A model generated the notes under the pieces. It searched no databases, was not told the DNA's origin, and saw nothing but the letters and a program-made list of their open reading frames with translations. Shown here piece after piece: positions 45,577 through 54,200 of a stretch of 58,961 bases of DNA. This DNA comes from Streptomyces netropsis (GTDB lineage: Bacteria; Actinomycetota; Actinomycetes; Streptomycetales; Streptomycetaceae): assembly GCF_014203545.1 (NCBI RefSeq), contig NZ_JACHJG010000022.1, forward strand, positions 1-58,961, in the 5' to 3' direction. Each line of letters opens with the position of its first letter. Position 1 is the stretch's first letter. The position numbers were made by a program, and so were the translations under genes.

Positions 45577-47282
45577 CCGGCACCCCCGGGCGTGGACGTG
45601 CCGGCTCCCCCGGGCGTGGGCCCACCGGCACCCCCGGGCGTGGGCGCACCGACCCCCCGGGCCGAGACGACGCCCCGGCCCACCTCGGCGACCTCGAACA
45701 GCGCGAGCCCGCCCGGGCCTTGGGCGGCCTTGCGCAGCGAGGGGTCGTTCTCCGGCAGCCCGGGGCCGCCGATCCGCTGCACCACCCACCGCGCGCCGTA
45801 CTCCTTGAGGATGCCGAGCCGCTCGGCCCGGGCGGTGGCCGGGTCGAAGTAGCGACGGGTCGCCTCCCGGCGCCGCCGCTCGTCGGGGAGGAAGAAGTCG
45901 GGGTAGGCGGGGGCGACGGTGTACGGCCCGTAGGCCGGGAGCATCCGCAGCGCGAAGTAGTTGTCGGTCATCACCGTCGCTCCTTTGGGCACATGGCGGG
46001 CCGCCCAGGCGAACGACGGCCAGGGGGCGATCCGGTGGACGTCGCGCAGCACCGGCGGAAGGGCCGCGTCCCGCAGGACGTAGGTCAGCACACCGGCCTG
46101 CGTCCAGGCGCCGGCCAGCAGGGCCAGGACCGTCACCGCCACCGCCGGGACCACCGCGCGCGACCGGCGCGCGAAGGCGTCCGCCCCGGCGTCCGCGACC
46201 TCGATCGCGAGTGCGAGCTGGGCGGGCAGGAGGACGGCGGGCAGGATCCGGCCCCAGGAGTGATGGCCGCTCAGCCCGCCCGCCGCGAAGACGGCGAGGC
46301 CCAGCACGAAGAAGATCGCCAAAGGGTCGCGGCGGTCGCGCCCCCCACGCGCCATCAGGGCCACGACGCCCAGCCCCACCAGGCAGAACTTCGCCGCCAA
46401 GTGGTCGTAGAGCGGCCGGTGGATGTCGTCCAGCCCGCCCGCGCCCGGCAGCGAGTAGAAGGGGTAGTACGGCCACAGGGCGAGCACCACCAGCGTCAGC
46501 ACGCCCGCCACGCCGACCCTCGCCCACACCGCCCGGTCGGGCCACGGCCTGGCGCCCAGCAGCATCGCGGCGGCGCCGAGCACGGCGACCGCGCCCGTGA
46601 ACTGATGGCTCAGCAGCACGCAGGCCAGCAGCGCCCCGAGTGCCAGGAAGGCGGGCAGCCCCCGGGCCGACTCGGTGCGTCCGCCGAGGGCCCGGCGCAG
46701 CAGGGCGAGGAAGTGGAGGGCGAGGCCCAGGGTGAAGGTGCTCGGGTAGGCGAGGGACAGGGACAGCGAGGTGAGGCCCGGGAAGCCGCTCCACGCGAAC
46801 AGCCGCACCCCGTAGAGCAGCAGCACGCACAGCAGGGCCAGCGGGACGGCCGCCGCCCGGCGGGTGAAGGTGACGACGAACGCCCCGACGCCGGTGACCA
46901 GCAGGACGAGACCGACGAACGCGGCCAGCCGCAGCACGAGGAAGGTGTGCCAGCCGGTCGCCTCGGCGACGACCGCCAGCAGCACCGTCCACGGCGAGTA
47001 GTACGGGCTGGGGGTGTGCGCGTCCACCAGCGGGTTGCCCGGGTGGGGCAGGTCCGTGCGCAGCCGTTCGAGGACCGCGGCGTGCATGCCGAGGTCACCG
47101 GCCCAGGGCAGCCGCACCACCATGAGCAGCAGCAGGGCGGCCAGCAGCAGGGCGGCCAGCAGCAGGGCGGCGCCGCCCGCGGCCCGCCGCCCGGCGTCCG
47201 GCCCGGGGCGCGGGAGGCCGGTGGCGCCCCTGGCGGCCACGCGCTCAGCGAGCGGGCTTGTGAGCGGGTCTGCCGGGTTCAC
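45573..47282 (-). CDS. Large multi-pass membrane protein, probable GT-C glycosyltransferase
   Basis: About 569 aa. One hydrophobic helix, then a first loop with acidic residues (DLGMHAAVLERLRTD), about eleven more helices, a soluble region (430-540) and a C-terminal tail of three eight-residue repeats (APTPGGAG, GPTPGGAG, TSTPGGAG). Layout resembles GT-C enzymes of arabinogalactan/mannan assembly, though no family was recognised with certainty. The start is uncertain: GTG 47282 is used; GTG 47297 and GTG 47240 are alternatives. It overlaps the 3' end of the polyprenol-mannose synthase gene. Confidence 0.65.
   Translation of the reverse strand: MNPADPLTSPLAERVAARGATGLPRPGPDAGRRAAGGAALLLAALLLAALLLLMVVRLPWAGDLGMHAAVLERLRTDLPHPGNPLVDAHTPSPYYSPWTVLLAVVAEATGWHTFLVLRLAAFVGLVLLVTGVGAFVVTFTRRAAAVPLALLCVLLLYGVRLFAWSGFPGLTSLSLSLAYPSTFTLGLALHFLALLRRALGGRTESARGLPAFLALGALLACVLLSHQFTGAVAVLGAAAMLLGARPWPDRAVWARVGVAGVLTLVVLALWPYYPFYSLPGAGGLDDIHRPLYDHLAAKFCLVGLGVVALMARGGRDRRDPLAIFFVLGLAVFAAGGLSGHHSWGRILPAVLLPAQLALAIEVADAGADAFARRSRAVVPAVAVTVLALLAGAWTQAGVLTYVLRDAALPPVLRDVHRIAPWPSFAWAARHVPKGATVMTDNYFALRMLPAYGPYTVAPAYPDFFLPDERRRREATRRYFDPATARAERLGILKEYGARWVVQRIGGPGLPENDPSLRKAAQGPGGLALFEVAEVGRGVVSARGVGAPTPGGAGGPTPGGAGTSTPGGAG
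45576..45647 (-). repeat. 24-bp in-frame tandem repeat at the 3' end of the GT-C gene
   Basis: Three copies of a 24-bp unit encode APTPGGAG / GPTPGGAG / TSTPGGAG just before the stop codon. Copy number could vary without frameshift. The repeat lies at the overlap with the start of the next gene, which is unusual. Confidence 0.75.
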
Positions 47283-48066
47283 GGACGGTCTTCGCACGCA
47301 GGCGCCAGGGCATGGCGACGGATTCGAGCTGGACGGACAGGTTCATCTTCGACTCGCCGACGGTCCGGTCCTCGAAGTGGATCGGCACCTCCACGACGGT
47401 GAACCCGGCCCGCAGCGCCCGGTACTTCGTCTCGACCTGGAAGCTGTAGCCGGCGCTGTCGACGGAGGAGAGGTCGACGGTGCGCAGCGCGGCGGCGCTC
47501 CAGAGGTTGAAGCCGCCGGTGATGTCGCGGACGCGGGTGCCGAGGATGGTGCTGGCGTAGGCGTTGGCCCAGCGGGAGAGCAGTCTGCGGTGCGGGCTCC
47601 AGGCCTCGGAGAGGGTGCCGCCGGGCACGTAGCGGCTGCCGACGACGACGTCCGCGCCGGTGGCGAGGGCGACTCCGAGCATCTCGGCGACCTTGCCGGG
47701 CGGATGGCTGCCGTCGGCGTCCATCTGCAGGACGTACGCGGCGCCTTCGTCGACGGCGCGGGCCATGCCCGCCGCGTAGGCCCGGCCGAGGCCGTCCTTG
47801 GTGGTGCGGTGCAGGACGCCGACGCGGGTGCGGCCCGGCTCGTTGTACTGCTCGGCGAGGCCCTCGGCGACCTTGCCGGTGCCGTCCGGGCTGTTGTCGT
47901 CGACGACCAGCAGCCGCAGCCCCTCCAGGGGCAGGGCCATCAGGGCCTCGGCCATCGCGGGCAGGTTCGCCGCCTCGTTGTACGTGGGCATCACCACGGT
48001 CGTCGCAGTGCGTGCCCACTCGGCGGGCAGCGGGGGCACGGCGGCGGGGGTGTGCGTGGGTCTCAT
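47245..48066 (-). CDS. Polyprenol-phosphate mannosyltransferase (DPM1/Ppm1-like), soluble GT2
   Basis: 273 aa, a single GT-A domain without C-terminal helices. Motifs: MPTYNEAANLPAM, VVDDNSPDGTG, QMDADGSHPP (DxD), GSRYVPGG, and RVRDITGGFN. It makes polyprenyl-phosphate mannose from GDP-mannose, the donor used by the GT-C enzymes encoded beside it and by protein O-mannosylation. ATG 48066. Upstream, a 138-nt G-rich gap separates it from the nucleotidyltransferase gene. Confidence 0.9.
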   Translation of the reverse strand: MRPTHTPAAVPPLPAEWARTATTVVMPTYNEAANLPAMAEALMALPLEGLRLLVVDDNSPDGTGKVAEGLAEQYNEPGRTRVGVLHRTTKDGLGRAYAAGMARAVDEGAAYVLQMDADGSHPPGKVAEMLGVALATGADVVVGSRYVPGGTLSEAWSPHRRLLSRWANAYASTILGTRVRDITGGFNLWSAAALRTVDLSSVDSAGYSFQVETKYRALRAGFTVVEVPIHFEDRTVGESKMNLSVQLESVAMPWRLRAKTVREPGRPAHKPAR

Positions 48067-48204
48067 GGGCCTGTCCTTGTGGGTGTGGCGCCGGGTCGGT
48101 CAGGAGGGGCAGCAGGGTCGGGGGGCTCGTAGGGGCGAGGGGAACAAGGGGAGTCAAGGGGGCGAGGGGGGGCGCGGGGACGAGGGGGAAAGGGTCATCG
48201 GCGG

Positions 48205-49284
48205 TCAGGCGGCGGAGAAGCGGATGGCGGCGTCGGGGATGGTCGTGCCGCACCAGATCCGGGCGCCGTCGCACAGTTCGTTGTCCGCGCCGATCTCGGC
48301 GTGGTCGCCGATGACGACGCCGTCGAGCACCGTCCGGGGGCCCACCCGGGCGCCGGCGCCGACCATGGAGGCCCGGATCCGCGCGCCCTCCTCGATGCGG
48401 GCGCCCTCCAGGACGACGGACCCCTCGACGTCGGCACCCGCCGCGACGTGCGCCCCGGCGCCGACGACGGTGCCGCCGCCGAGCAGGGCCCCGTCCTCGA
48501 CCCTGGCGCCGGGCAGCACCAGGTATTCGCCCGGCTCGCCGGGGACGGCCGGGGAGCGGACCACGCCCCGTACGAGGTCGGCGGAGGCCTGCACGAAGGA
48601 GGCCGGGCGGCCGAGGTCCAGCCAGTACGCGGTGTCGACGACGCCGTGCAGCAGCGCCCCGGAGGCCAGCAGCCCGGGGAAGGTCTCCCGCTCCACGGAG
48701 ACCGGCCGGCCGGTGGGGATGGCGTCGATGACCTCGCGCCGGAAGACGTAGGCACCCGCGTTGATCTGGTCGGTGACGATCTCGTCCGGGTGTTGCGGCT
48801 TCTCGGTGAAGGCGAGGACGCGGCCGTCGGCGGCGGTGGGCACGAGGCCGAAGGCGCGGGGATCCGCCACCCGGGTCAGATGGAGGGTGACGTCGGCCCC
48901 GGCACGCCGGTGGCTGCCGAGGAGGCCGGGGATGTCGAGGCCGGTGAGGATGTCGCCGTTGAAGACGAGCACGGGCTCGCCGGGACCTGCGGCGAGGGCC
49001 CCGGCGGCGCTGCGGATGGCGCCGCCGGTGCCGAGCGGCTCGTCCTCGGTGACGTAGGTCAGCCGCAGCCCGTGGGCGGAGCCGTCGCCGAAGTACGGCT
49101 CGAAGACCTCGGCGAGGTAGGAGGTGGCCAGCACGACGTGGTCGACGCCGGCGGCTTTGGCGCGGGCCAGCTGGTGGGCGAGGAAGGGCACCCCGGCGGC
49201 CGGGACCATCGGCTTCGGCGTGTTGAGGGTGAGCGGCTGGAGCCGGGTGCCCCTGCCGCCGACGAGCAGTACCGCCTCAGTCAT
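48205..49284 (-). CDS. Nucleotide-sugar pyrophosphorylase, mannose-1-phosphate guanylyltransferase type
   Basis: 359 aa. Nucleotidyltransferase domain (LLVGGRGTRLQPLTLNTPKP at residues 6-25, FNGDILTG, QINAGAYVF) and a C-terminal left-handed beta-helix (from about 260; repeated G-x-x-V/A hexapeptides). This architecture is ManC/GMPP-like and would provide GDP-mannose for the polyprenol-mannose synthase next door; glucose-1-phosphate enzymes look similar, so the sugar is inferred from context. ATG 49284 has AGGA upstream. Confidence 0.85.
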   Translation of the reverse strand: MTEAVLLVGGRGTRLQPLTLNTPKPMVPAAGVPFLAHQLARAKAAGVDHVVLATSYLAEVFEPYFGDGSAHGLRLTYVTEDEPLGTGGAIRSAAGALAAGPGEPVLVFNGDILTGLDIPGLLGSHRRAGADVTLHLTRVADPRAFGLVPTAADGRVLAFTEKPQHPDEIVTDQINAGAYVFRREVIDAIPTGRPVSVERETFPGLLASGALLHGVVDTAYWLDLGRPASFVQASADLVRGVVRSPAVPGEPGEYLVLPGARVEDGALLGGGTVVGAGAHVAAGADVEGSVVLEGARIEEGARIRASMVGAGARVGPRTVLDGVVIGDHAEIGADNELCDGARIWCGTTIPDAAIRFSAA

Positions 49285-49390
49285 GCCACCGTCCTCGCAC
49301 GTCGTTCCCGCACGTCGTCCTCGCACCTGTCGTCGCGCATCGCCACCCCCGCCTCGTCGTCGCCCATCGTGGCGCCGCTGTCGCACCATG

Positions 49391-49419
49391 TTAGTTTTCG
49401 CGGCAATTTACACTACAAT
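49391..49419 (+). promoter_or_regulatory. Promoter candidate for the GtrA gene
   Basis: TACAAT at 49414-49419 is a near-consensus -10 in an AT-rich island unusual for this region; the -35 at 49391-49396 (TTAGTT) is poor. It lies inside the longer possible reading frame starting at ATG 49388, which argues against that start. Confidence 0.4.
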
Positions 49420-49483
49420 CAGCTATCTATTAGCAAATGTCTGCTTTGCGTGGCGCCCGAATCGACCGTATCTGGAGAAGCCC

Positions 49484-50116
49484 TTGCGACCGGCGAAGCG
49501 ATCGGCCCCCCTGACGGAAGCGCGAGGAACGCAAGCGGGACGAGGACGACGAAGAACGCGCGGAGCCCGTACGCCGGGAGGGAAGCACGCGGCCGGGCCC
49601 ACGGGGCTGCTGGCGCTCGGCCGGGAGTTCGCGAAGTTCGGCACCGTGGGCGGGCTGGGGATCTTCGTCAACCTCGCGGTCTTCAACCTCTGCCGCGCGA
49701 CGACCGGCCTGCCCGTCGTCCGGTGCAGCGTGATCGCGACGGTGGTCGCGATCGCCTTCAACTACCTGGGGCTGCGCTACTTCACCTACCGGGACCGGGA
49801 CAAGAGCCGCAGCAGCCGGGAGATCGCCCTCTTCGCCGCCTTCAGCGCCGTCGGCCTGGTGATCGAGAACGGCGTCCTCTACATCGCCACCTACGGCTTC
49901 GGCTGGGACACCCCGTTCCAGAGCAACCTCTTCAAGTTCCTCGGCATCGGCACGGCGACCCTCTTCCGCTTCTGGTCCTACCGCGCCTGGGTGTTCCGCG
50001 CCCTGCCCGCCCGCGAGCCGGAGGGCGACGGGGACGGCTCCCCTCACGGGGATCCCACGAACAGCACGAGCAAGCCGGCCGCATACCACCCCGAGACCAC
50101 CGCACCTCCACCGTAG
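49484..50116 (+). CDS. GtrA-family membrane protein
   Basis: 210 aa from TTG 49484, which has GGAG six bases upstream; the in-frame ATG 49388 would place two TTA codons and a good -10 box inside the gene. Basic N-terminus, then four membrane helices in the GtrA layout (FAKFGTVGGLGIFVNLAVF ... FNYLGLRYFTYRD ... FLGIGTATLFRFWSYRAWVF). GtrA proteins move or assist lipid-linked sugars across the membrane. The 3' end overlaps the convergent PIG-V-like gene by 73 bp. Confidence 0.82.
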   Translation: MRPAKRSAPLTEARGTQAGRGRRRTRGARTPGGKHAAGPTGLLALGREFAKFGTVGGLGIFVNLAVFNLCRATTGLPVVRCSVIATVVAIAFNYLGLRYFTYRDRDKSRSSREIALFAAFSAVGLVIENGVLYIATYGFGWDTPFQSNLFKFLGIGTATLFRFWSYRAWVFRALPAREPEGDGDGSPHGDPTNSTSKPAAYHPETTAPPP

Positions 50117-51207
50117 AGACAGCCCTGGACCACTAAGGGAGCACGCGCGAGCGGCCGCGCCACCAACAAAAGCGGAACCGGCAGGAACGGCAGCATGAAG
50201 CGTGGTTTGGAGAACGGCGAGCCGGGCGTCCCCATCATCAGCAACCACGCCCCGGCGACCACCACGACCAACGGCCAGGGCACGCTCCGGTCCAGCGCCA
50301 GGGCCAGCACGGCGACGGCCGTGAGCAGCACCAACGCGAGCACGGCCGCGTTGCGCTGATCGGTGACCCGCCACGACTTTCCGTAGAGCAGCGCGCTCCA
50401 CAGGAAGTCCCCGGTGCCGACGCCGAAGTCGAAGGACTGCCCCCAGGCCCGTTCCGCCTCGAACCAGCCGTCCACGCGCCCCACCCGGCTGCCCAGGTAC
50501 AGCCAGCTGCCGATCAGCCCCAGCGGCGCCAGGGCGAGGGCCGCCCAGGCCCGTGCGTCACCGCCCGCCCGCCCCCGCACCAGCGCCCACCCGGCGGCCA
50601 GGAGGAGCGTCCCGATCAGCACCACCGCCGTCGGCCGCACCGCGCCGGCCACGACACACAGCACGGCGGCCGTCAGCCAGCTCCGCCGCACCATGGCCAC
50701 CAGGGCCCACACCAGGGCCGCGCTGAAGACTCCTTCGGAGTACGGCACCCACAGCGCGAAGGCGTACGGCGAGCAGGACCACAGCGCCACGCACGCGTAC
50801 CCCGCCGCCGCGCTGCCGCCCACCGCCCGCACGAGCCGGTGCACGCCGACGGCGGCCACCGTGGCGGCGCACCAGGAGACCAGCACCCCCGCGTACACCA
50901 CGGGCAGTCCGGTCAGCAGCCGCGTCCCCCGGACCAGCAGGGGGACGAGCGGGAAGAAGGCGAGCCGGGAGAAGTCCGGCAGCCCGCTGGGGCGGTAGGG
51001 GATCCTGCCCGGATAGCCGTGCTCGGCCACGTTCAGATAGTTGCCGCTGTCCCAGCGGCGCAGCAGCCACGCCACGCTGTGCCCGAGATGGCGGTTGACC
51101 AGCAGCAGGACGACGAACCCGATGGCCGCGAGCGACAGGTGCACCGCCGCCGCGACGAGGGCTTCGCGACGCGGCGCGGTGGACCAAAGCCGTGAAACGA
51201 CCTTCAT
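50044..51207 (-). CDS. Multi-pass membrane mannosyltransferase (PIG-V-like), with a TTA codon
   Basis: 387 aa, about nine helices. RRWDSGNYLNVAEHGYP near residue 50 is the HWDS/RWDSxxY loop of PIG-V-type mannosyltransferases; FFPLVPLLVRG follows. Donor should be polyprenyl-phosphate mannose. One leucine near residue 358 (APLVVQG) is encoded by TTA (50136-50134), so expression may depend on bldA tRNA. ATG 51207. It converges on and overlaps GtrA; a hairpin lies between it and gdh. Confidence 0.8.
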   Translation of the reverse strand: MKVVSRLWSTAPRREALVAAAVHLSLAAIGFVVLLLVNRHLGHSVAWLLRRWDSGNYLNVAEHGYPGRIPYRPSGLPDFSRLAFFPLVPLLVRGTRLLTGLPVVYAGVLVSWCAATVAAVGVHRLVRAVGGSAAAGYACVALWSCSPYAFALWVPYSEGVFSAALVWALVAMVRRSWLTAAVLCVVAGAVRPTAVVLIGTLLLAAGWALVRGRAGGDARAWAALALAPLGLIGSWLYLGSRVGRVDGWFEAERAWGQSFDFGVGTGDFLWSALLYGKSWRVTDQRNAAVLALVLLTAVAVLALALDRSVPWPLVVVVAGAWLLMMGTPGSPFSKPRFMLPFLPVPLLLVARPLARAPLVVQGCLYGGGAVVSGWYAAGLLVLFVGSP

Positions 51208-51227
51208 CCGTCTCTCTTAGCACGGCG

Positions 51228-51267
51228 AAGGGGCGACCCCGGGAGAACTTCCCCGGGGCCGCCCCTT
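51228..51267 (-). terminator. Terminator hairpin after the GDH gene
   Basis: 16-bp stem with one mismatch (51228-51243 with 51252-51267), about 20 nt beyond the GDH stop and 20 nt before the start of the downstream PIG-V-like gene. No U tract on the minus strand. Confidence 0.65.
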
Positions 51268-51286
51268 TCAGCCGTTCGGCGGCAGA

Positions 51287-54200
51287 TCAGTTGTGCGTAC
51301 GCAGCAGCGTGCGCATCGTCCTCATCGCCACCGACAGGTTCGCCAGGTCGAACGCGTCCGAACCGCGGATCTCGTCCAGCGTCGTGCGCGCCCGGTTCAG
51401 CAGCGCGGCGTTCTTCTCCTCCCACGCCTGGAAGCGCTCCTCCGGCGTGGAGCTGCCGTTGCCGACGGCGAGGATGTCGGAGGTGAGCGCCGCGTGGGCC
51501 GCGTACAGGTCCTCGCGGATGGAGGCACGGGCCATGGACTGCCAGCGGTCGGCCCGCGGCAGCTCGATGATCCGGTCCATCAGCTGGCTGATGTGCAGCC
51601 GGTCGCCGAGGTCGTAGTAGACCTCCGCCACGTCCAGCGGGTCCTTGCCCGTGCGCTCCCCGGTGGCGACGATGTCGAGCGCCGGGAAGACGGACGAGAA
51701 GCCCGCGACCCGCACCGCCAGGTCGTCCGGGACCCCGGCCTCGACCAGCTCGTCGTGGATCGACTGCCACCACTCGCTGTCGGCGCCGCGCAGCAGCTTG
51801 GGCAGCTGGAACCAGACCACCGCCACGCCGTCGCGGAAGAAGTCGATGGTCTCGGCGAGCTGGAGCGGCTGCGGCCGGTTGTTGAGCAGCCAGCGGGTGC
51901 CGCGCTCGACCAGACGCCGCGAGTGCAGCCGGATCCGGGTCTGCACATCCGCCGCGACCGTGTTGTCGAGGGTCTCGACGGCGTCCCAGACCCGGCCCAG
52001 GCCGAAGATCTCACGGGCCGCGGTCTGCGCCCGGACGATCTCCTCCAGGGAGGCCCCGGTCTCTTCCCGCAGGCGGTGCAGGAAGGTCGAGCCACCGCTG
52101 TTGACGGTGTCGTTGACCAGCACCGTCGTGATGATCTCGCGGCGCAGGGCGTGCGCGTCGATCTGCTCGGCGAAGGCCGTCCGCAGCGCCTCGGGGAAGT
52201 ACGCGAACAGCAGCCGCTCGAGGTACTTGTCGTCCGGGAGGTCGGTGGCGAGCAGTTCCTCGGCCGTGGTGATCTTGATGTAGGCGAGCAGGACGGCGAG
52301 CTCGGGCTGGGTCAGCCCACGGCCCTGGGAGAGCCGCTCGCGGATCTGCCGGTCGGTGGGCAGGAACTCCAGGGCACGGTCCAGGTGCCCGTCACGCGTC
52401 AGCCGGCGCATGATCCGCTGGTGGGCGTGGAGCAGGCTGGGGGCCTGCTCCACCGCGTTGGCGAGCGCCACGTTCTGCGCGTAGTTGTTGCGCAGGACCA
52501 GCTCGCCGACCTCGTCGGTCATCTCGGCGAGCAGCTTGTTGCGCTGCTTGACGGTCATGTCGCCGTCGGTGACCAGGGCGTTGAGCAGGATCTTGATGTT
52601 CACCTCGTGGTCCGAGGTGTCCACGCCGGCGCTGTTGTCGATGGCGTCGGTGTTGATCCTGCCGCCGGTGGACTCCGGCCCGCCGGACAGCGCGAACTCG
52701 ATCCGGCCGAGCTGGGTCAGGCCCAGGTTGCCGCCCTCGCCGACGACCTGGACCCGCAGGTCCTGGCCGTCGACGCGGATCGGGTCGTTCGCCTTGTCGC
52801 CCACGTCCGCGTGCGACTCGGTGTGCGCCTTCACGTAGGTGCCGATGCCGCCGTTCCACAGCAGGTCGACCGGCGCGTGCAGGATGGCCTTCATCAGCTC
52901 GGCGGGGGTCATCTTGCTGACGCCCGCCTCGATGCCGAGGGCCGCCCGCACCTGCGCGTTGATCGGGATCGACTTCGCGCTGCGGGGGTGGATGCCACCG
53001 CCGTGCGAGAGCAGCGAGGTGTCGTACTCGGCCCAGGAGGAGCGGGGCAGCTCGAACAGACGGCGGCGCTCGGCGTACGAGGTGGCCGCGTCCGGGGTGG
53101 GGTCGATGAAGATGTGCCGGTGGTCGAAGGCGGCCACCAGGCGGATGTGCTCGGAGAGCAGCATGCCGTTGCCGAAGACGTCACCGGACATGTCACCGAC
53201 GCCGACGACCGTGAAGTCCTGGGTCTGGGTGTCGTGGCCCAGCTCACGGAAGTGCCGCTTGACGGACTCCCAGGCGCCGCGGGCGGTGATGCCCATGCCC
53301 TTGTGGTCGTAGCCGGCGCTGCCGCCGGAGGCGAAGGCGTCGCCGAGCCAGAAGCCGTACGACTGGGCGACCTCGTTGGCGATGTCGGAGAAGGTCGCCG
53401 TGCCCTTGTCTGCGGCGACGACGAGGTAGGTGTCGTCCTCGTCGTGGCGCACCACGTCCTTCGGCGGCACGACCTCGCCGCCGACCAGGTTGTCGGTGAT
53501 GTCGAGCAGACCGGAGATGAAGGTCTTGTACGAGGCGATGCCCTCGGCGAGCCACGCGTCACGGTCCACCGACGGGTCCGGCAGCCGCTTGCCGACGAAG
53601 CCGCCCTTGGCGCCGACGGGCACGATGACGGTGTTCTTCACCATCTGCGCCTTGACCAGGCCGAGGACCTCGGTACGGAAGTCCTCACGCCGGTCGGACC
53701 AGCGCAGACCACCGCGCGCGACCTTGCCGAAGCGCAGGTGCACACCCTCGACGCGCGGGGAGTAGACCCAGATCTCGAACGCGGGGCGCGGGGCCGGCAG
53801 GTCGGGGATCGCCTGCGGGTCGAGCTTCAGGGAGAGGTAGCCGTGCGGCTTCCCCTCGGCGTCGCGCTGGAAGTGGTTCGTACGCAGCGTGGCCTTGATG
53901 ACGGTGAGGAAGGCCCGCAGGATGCGGTCCTCGTCCAGGCTCGCGACCTGGTCGAGGGCGCCGTCCAGCTCCTCCAGCAGCCCGTCGATCAGCTCGCGGC
54001 CGGCGCGCTGGAGCGCCGGCGACATGCGTGCCTCGAAGAGGTTGACCAGCAGCCGGGTGGTGTGGACGTTGGTGCTGAGGGTGTCCTCCATGTAGGACTG
54101 GCTGAACGGCGAACCGGCCTGCCGGAGGTACTTCGCGTACGCCCGCAGCACCATCGCCTGCCGCCAGTCGAGACCGGCCCGCAGCACCAGGTTGTTGAAG

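Noticed and set aside
41287..45852. A 1521-codon plus-strand frame across the TagF and GT-C genes
   Set aside because: It spans three recognised minus-strand genes and their junctions; Arg/Gly/Pro-rich shadow of GC bias.
49388..49483. Earlier ATG start for the GtrA protein
   Set aside because: The extension contains two TTA codons and a near-consensus -10 box, and lacks a ribosome site; TTG 49484 has GGAG at good spacing.
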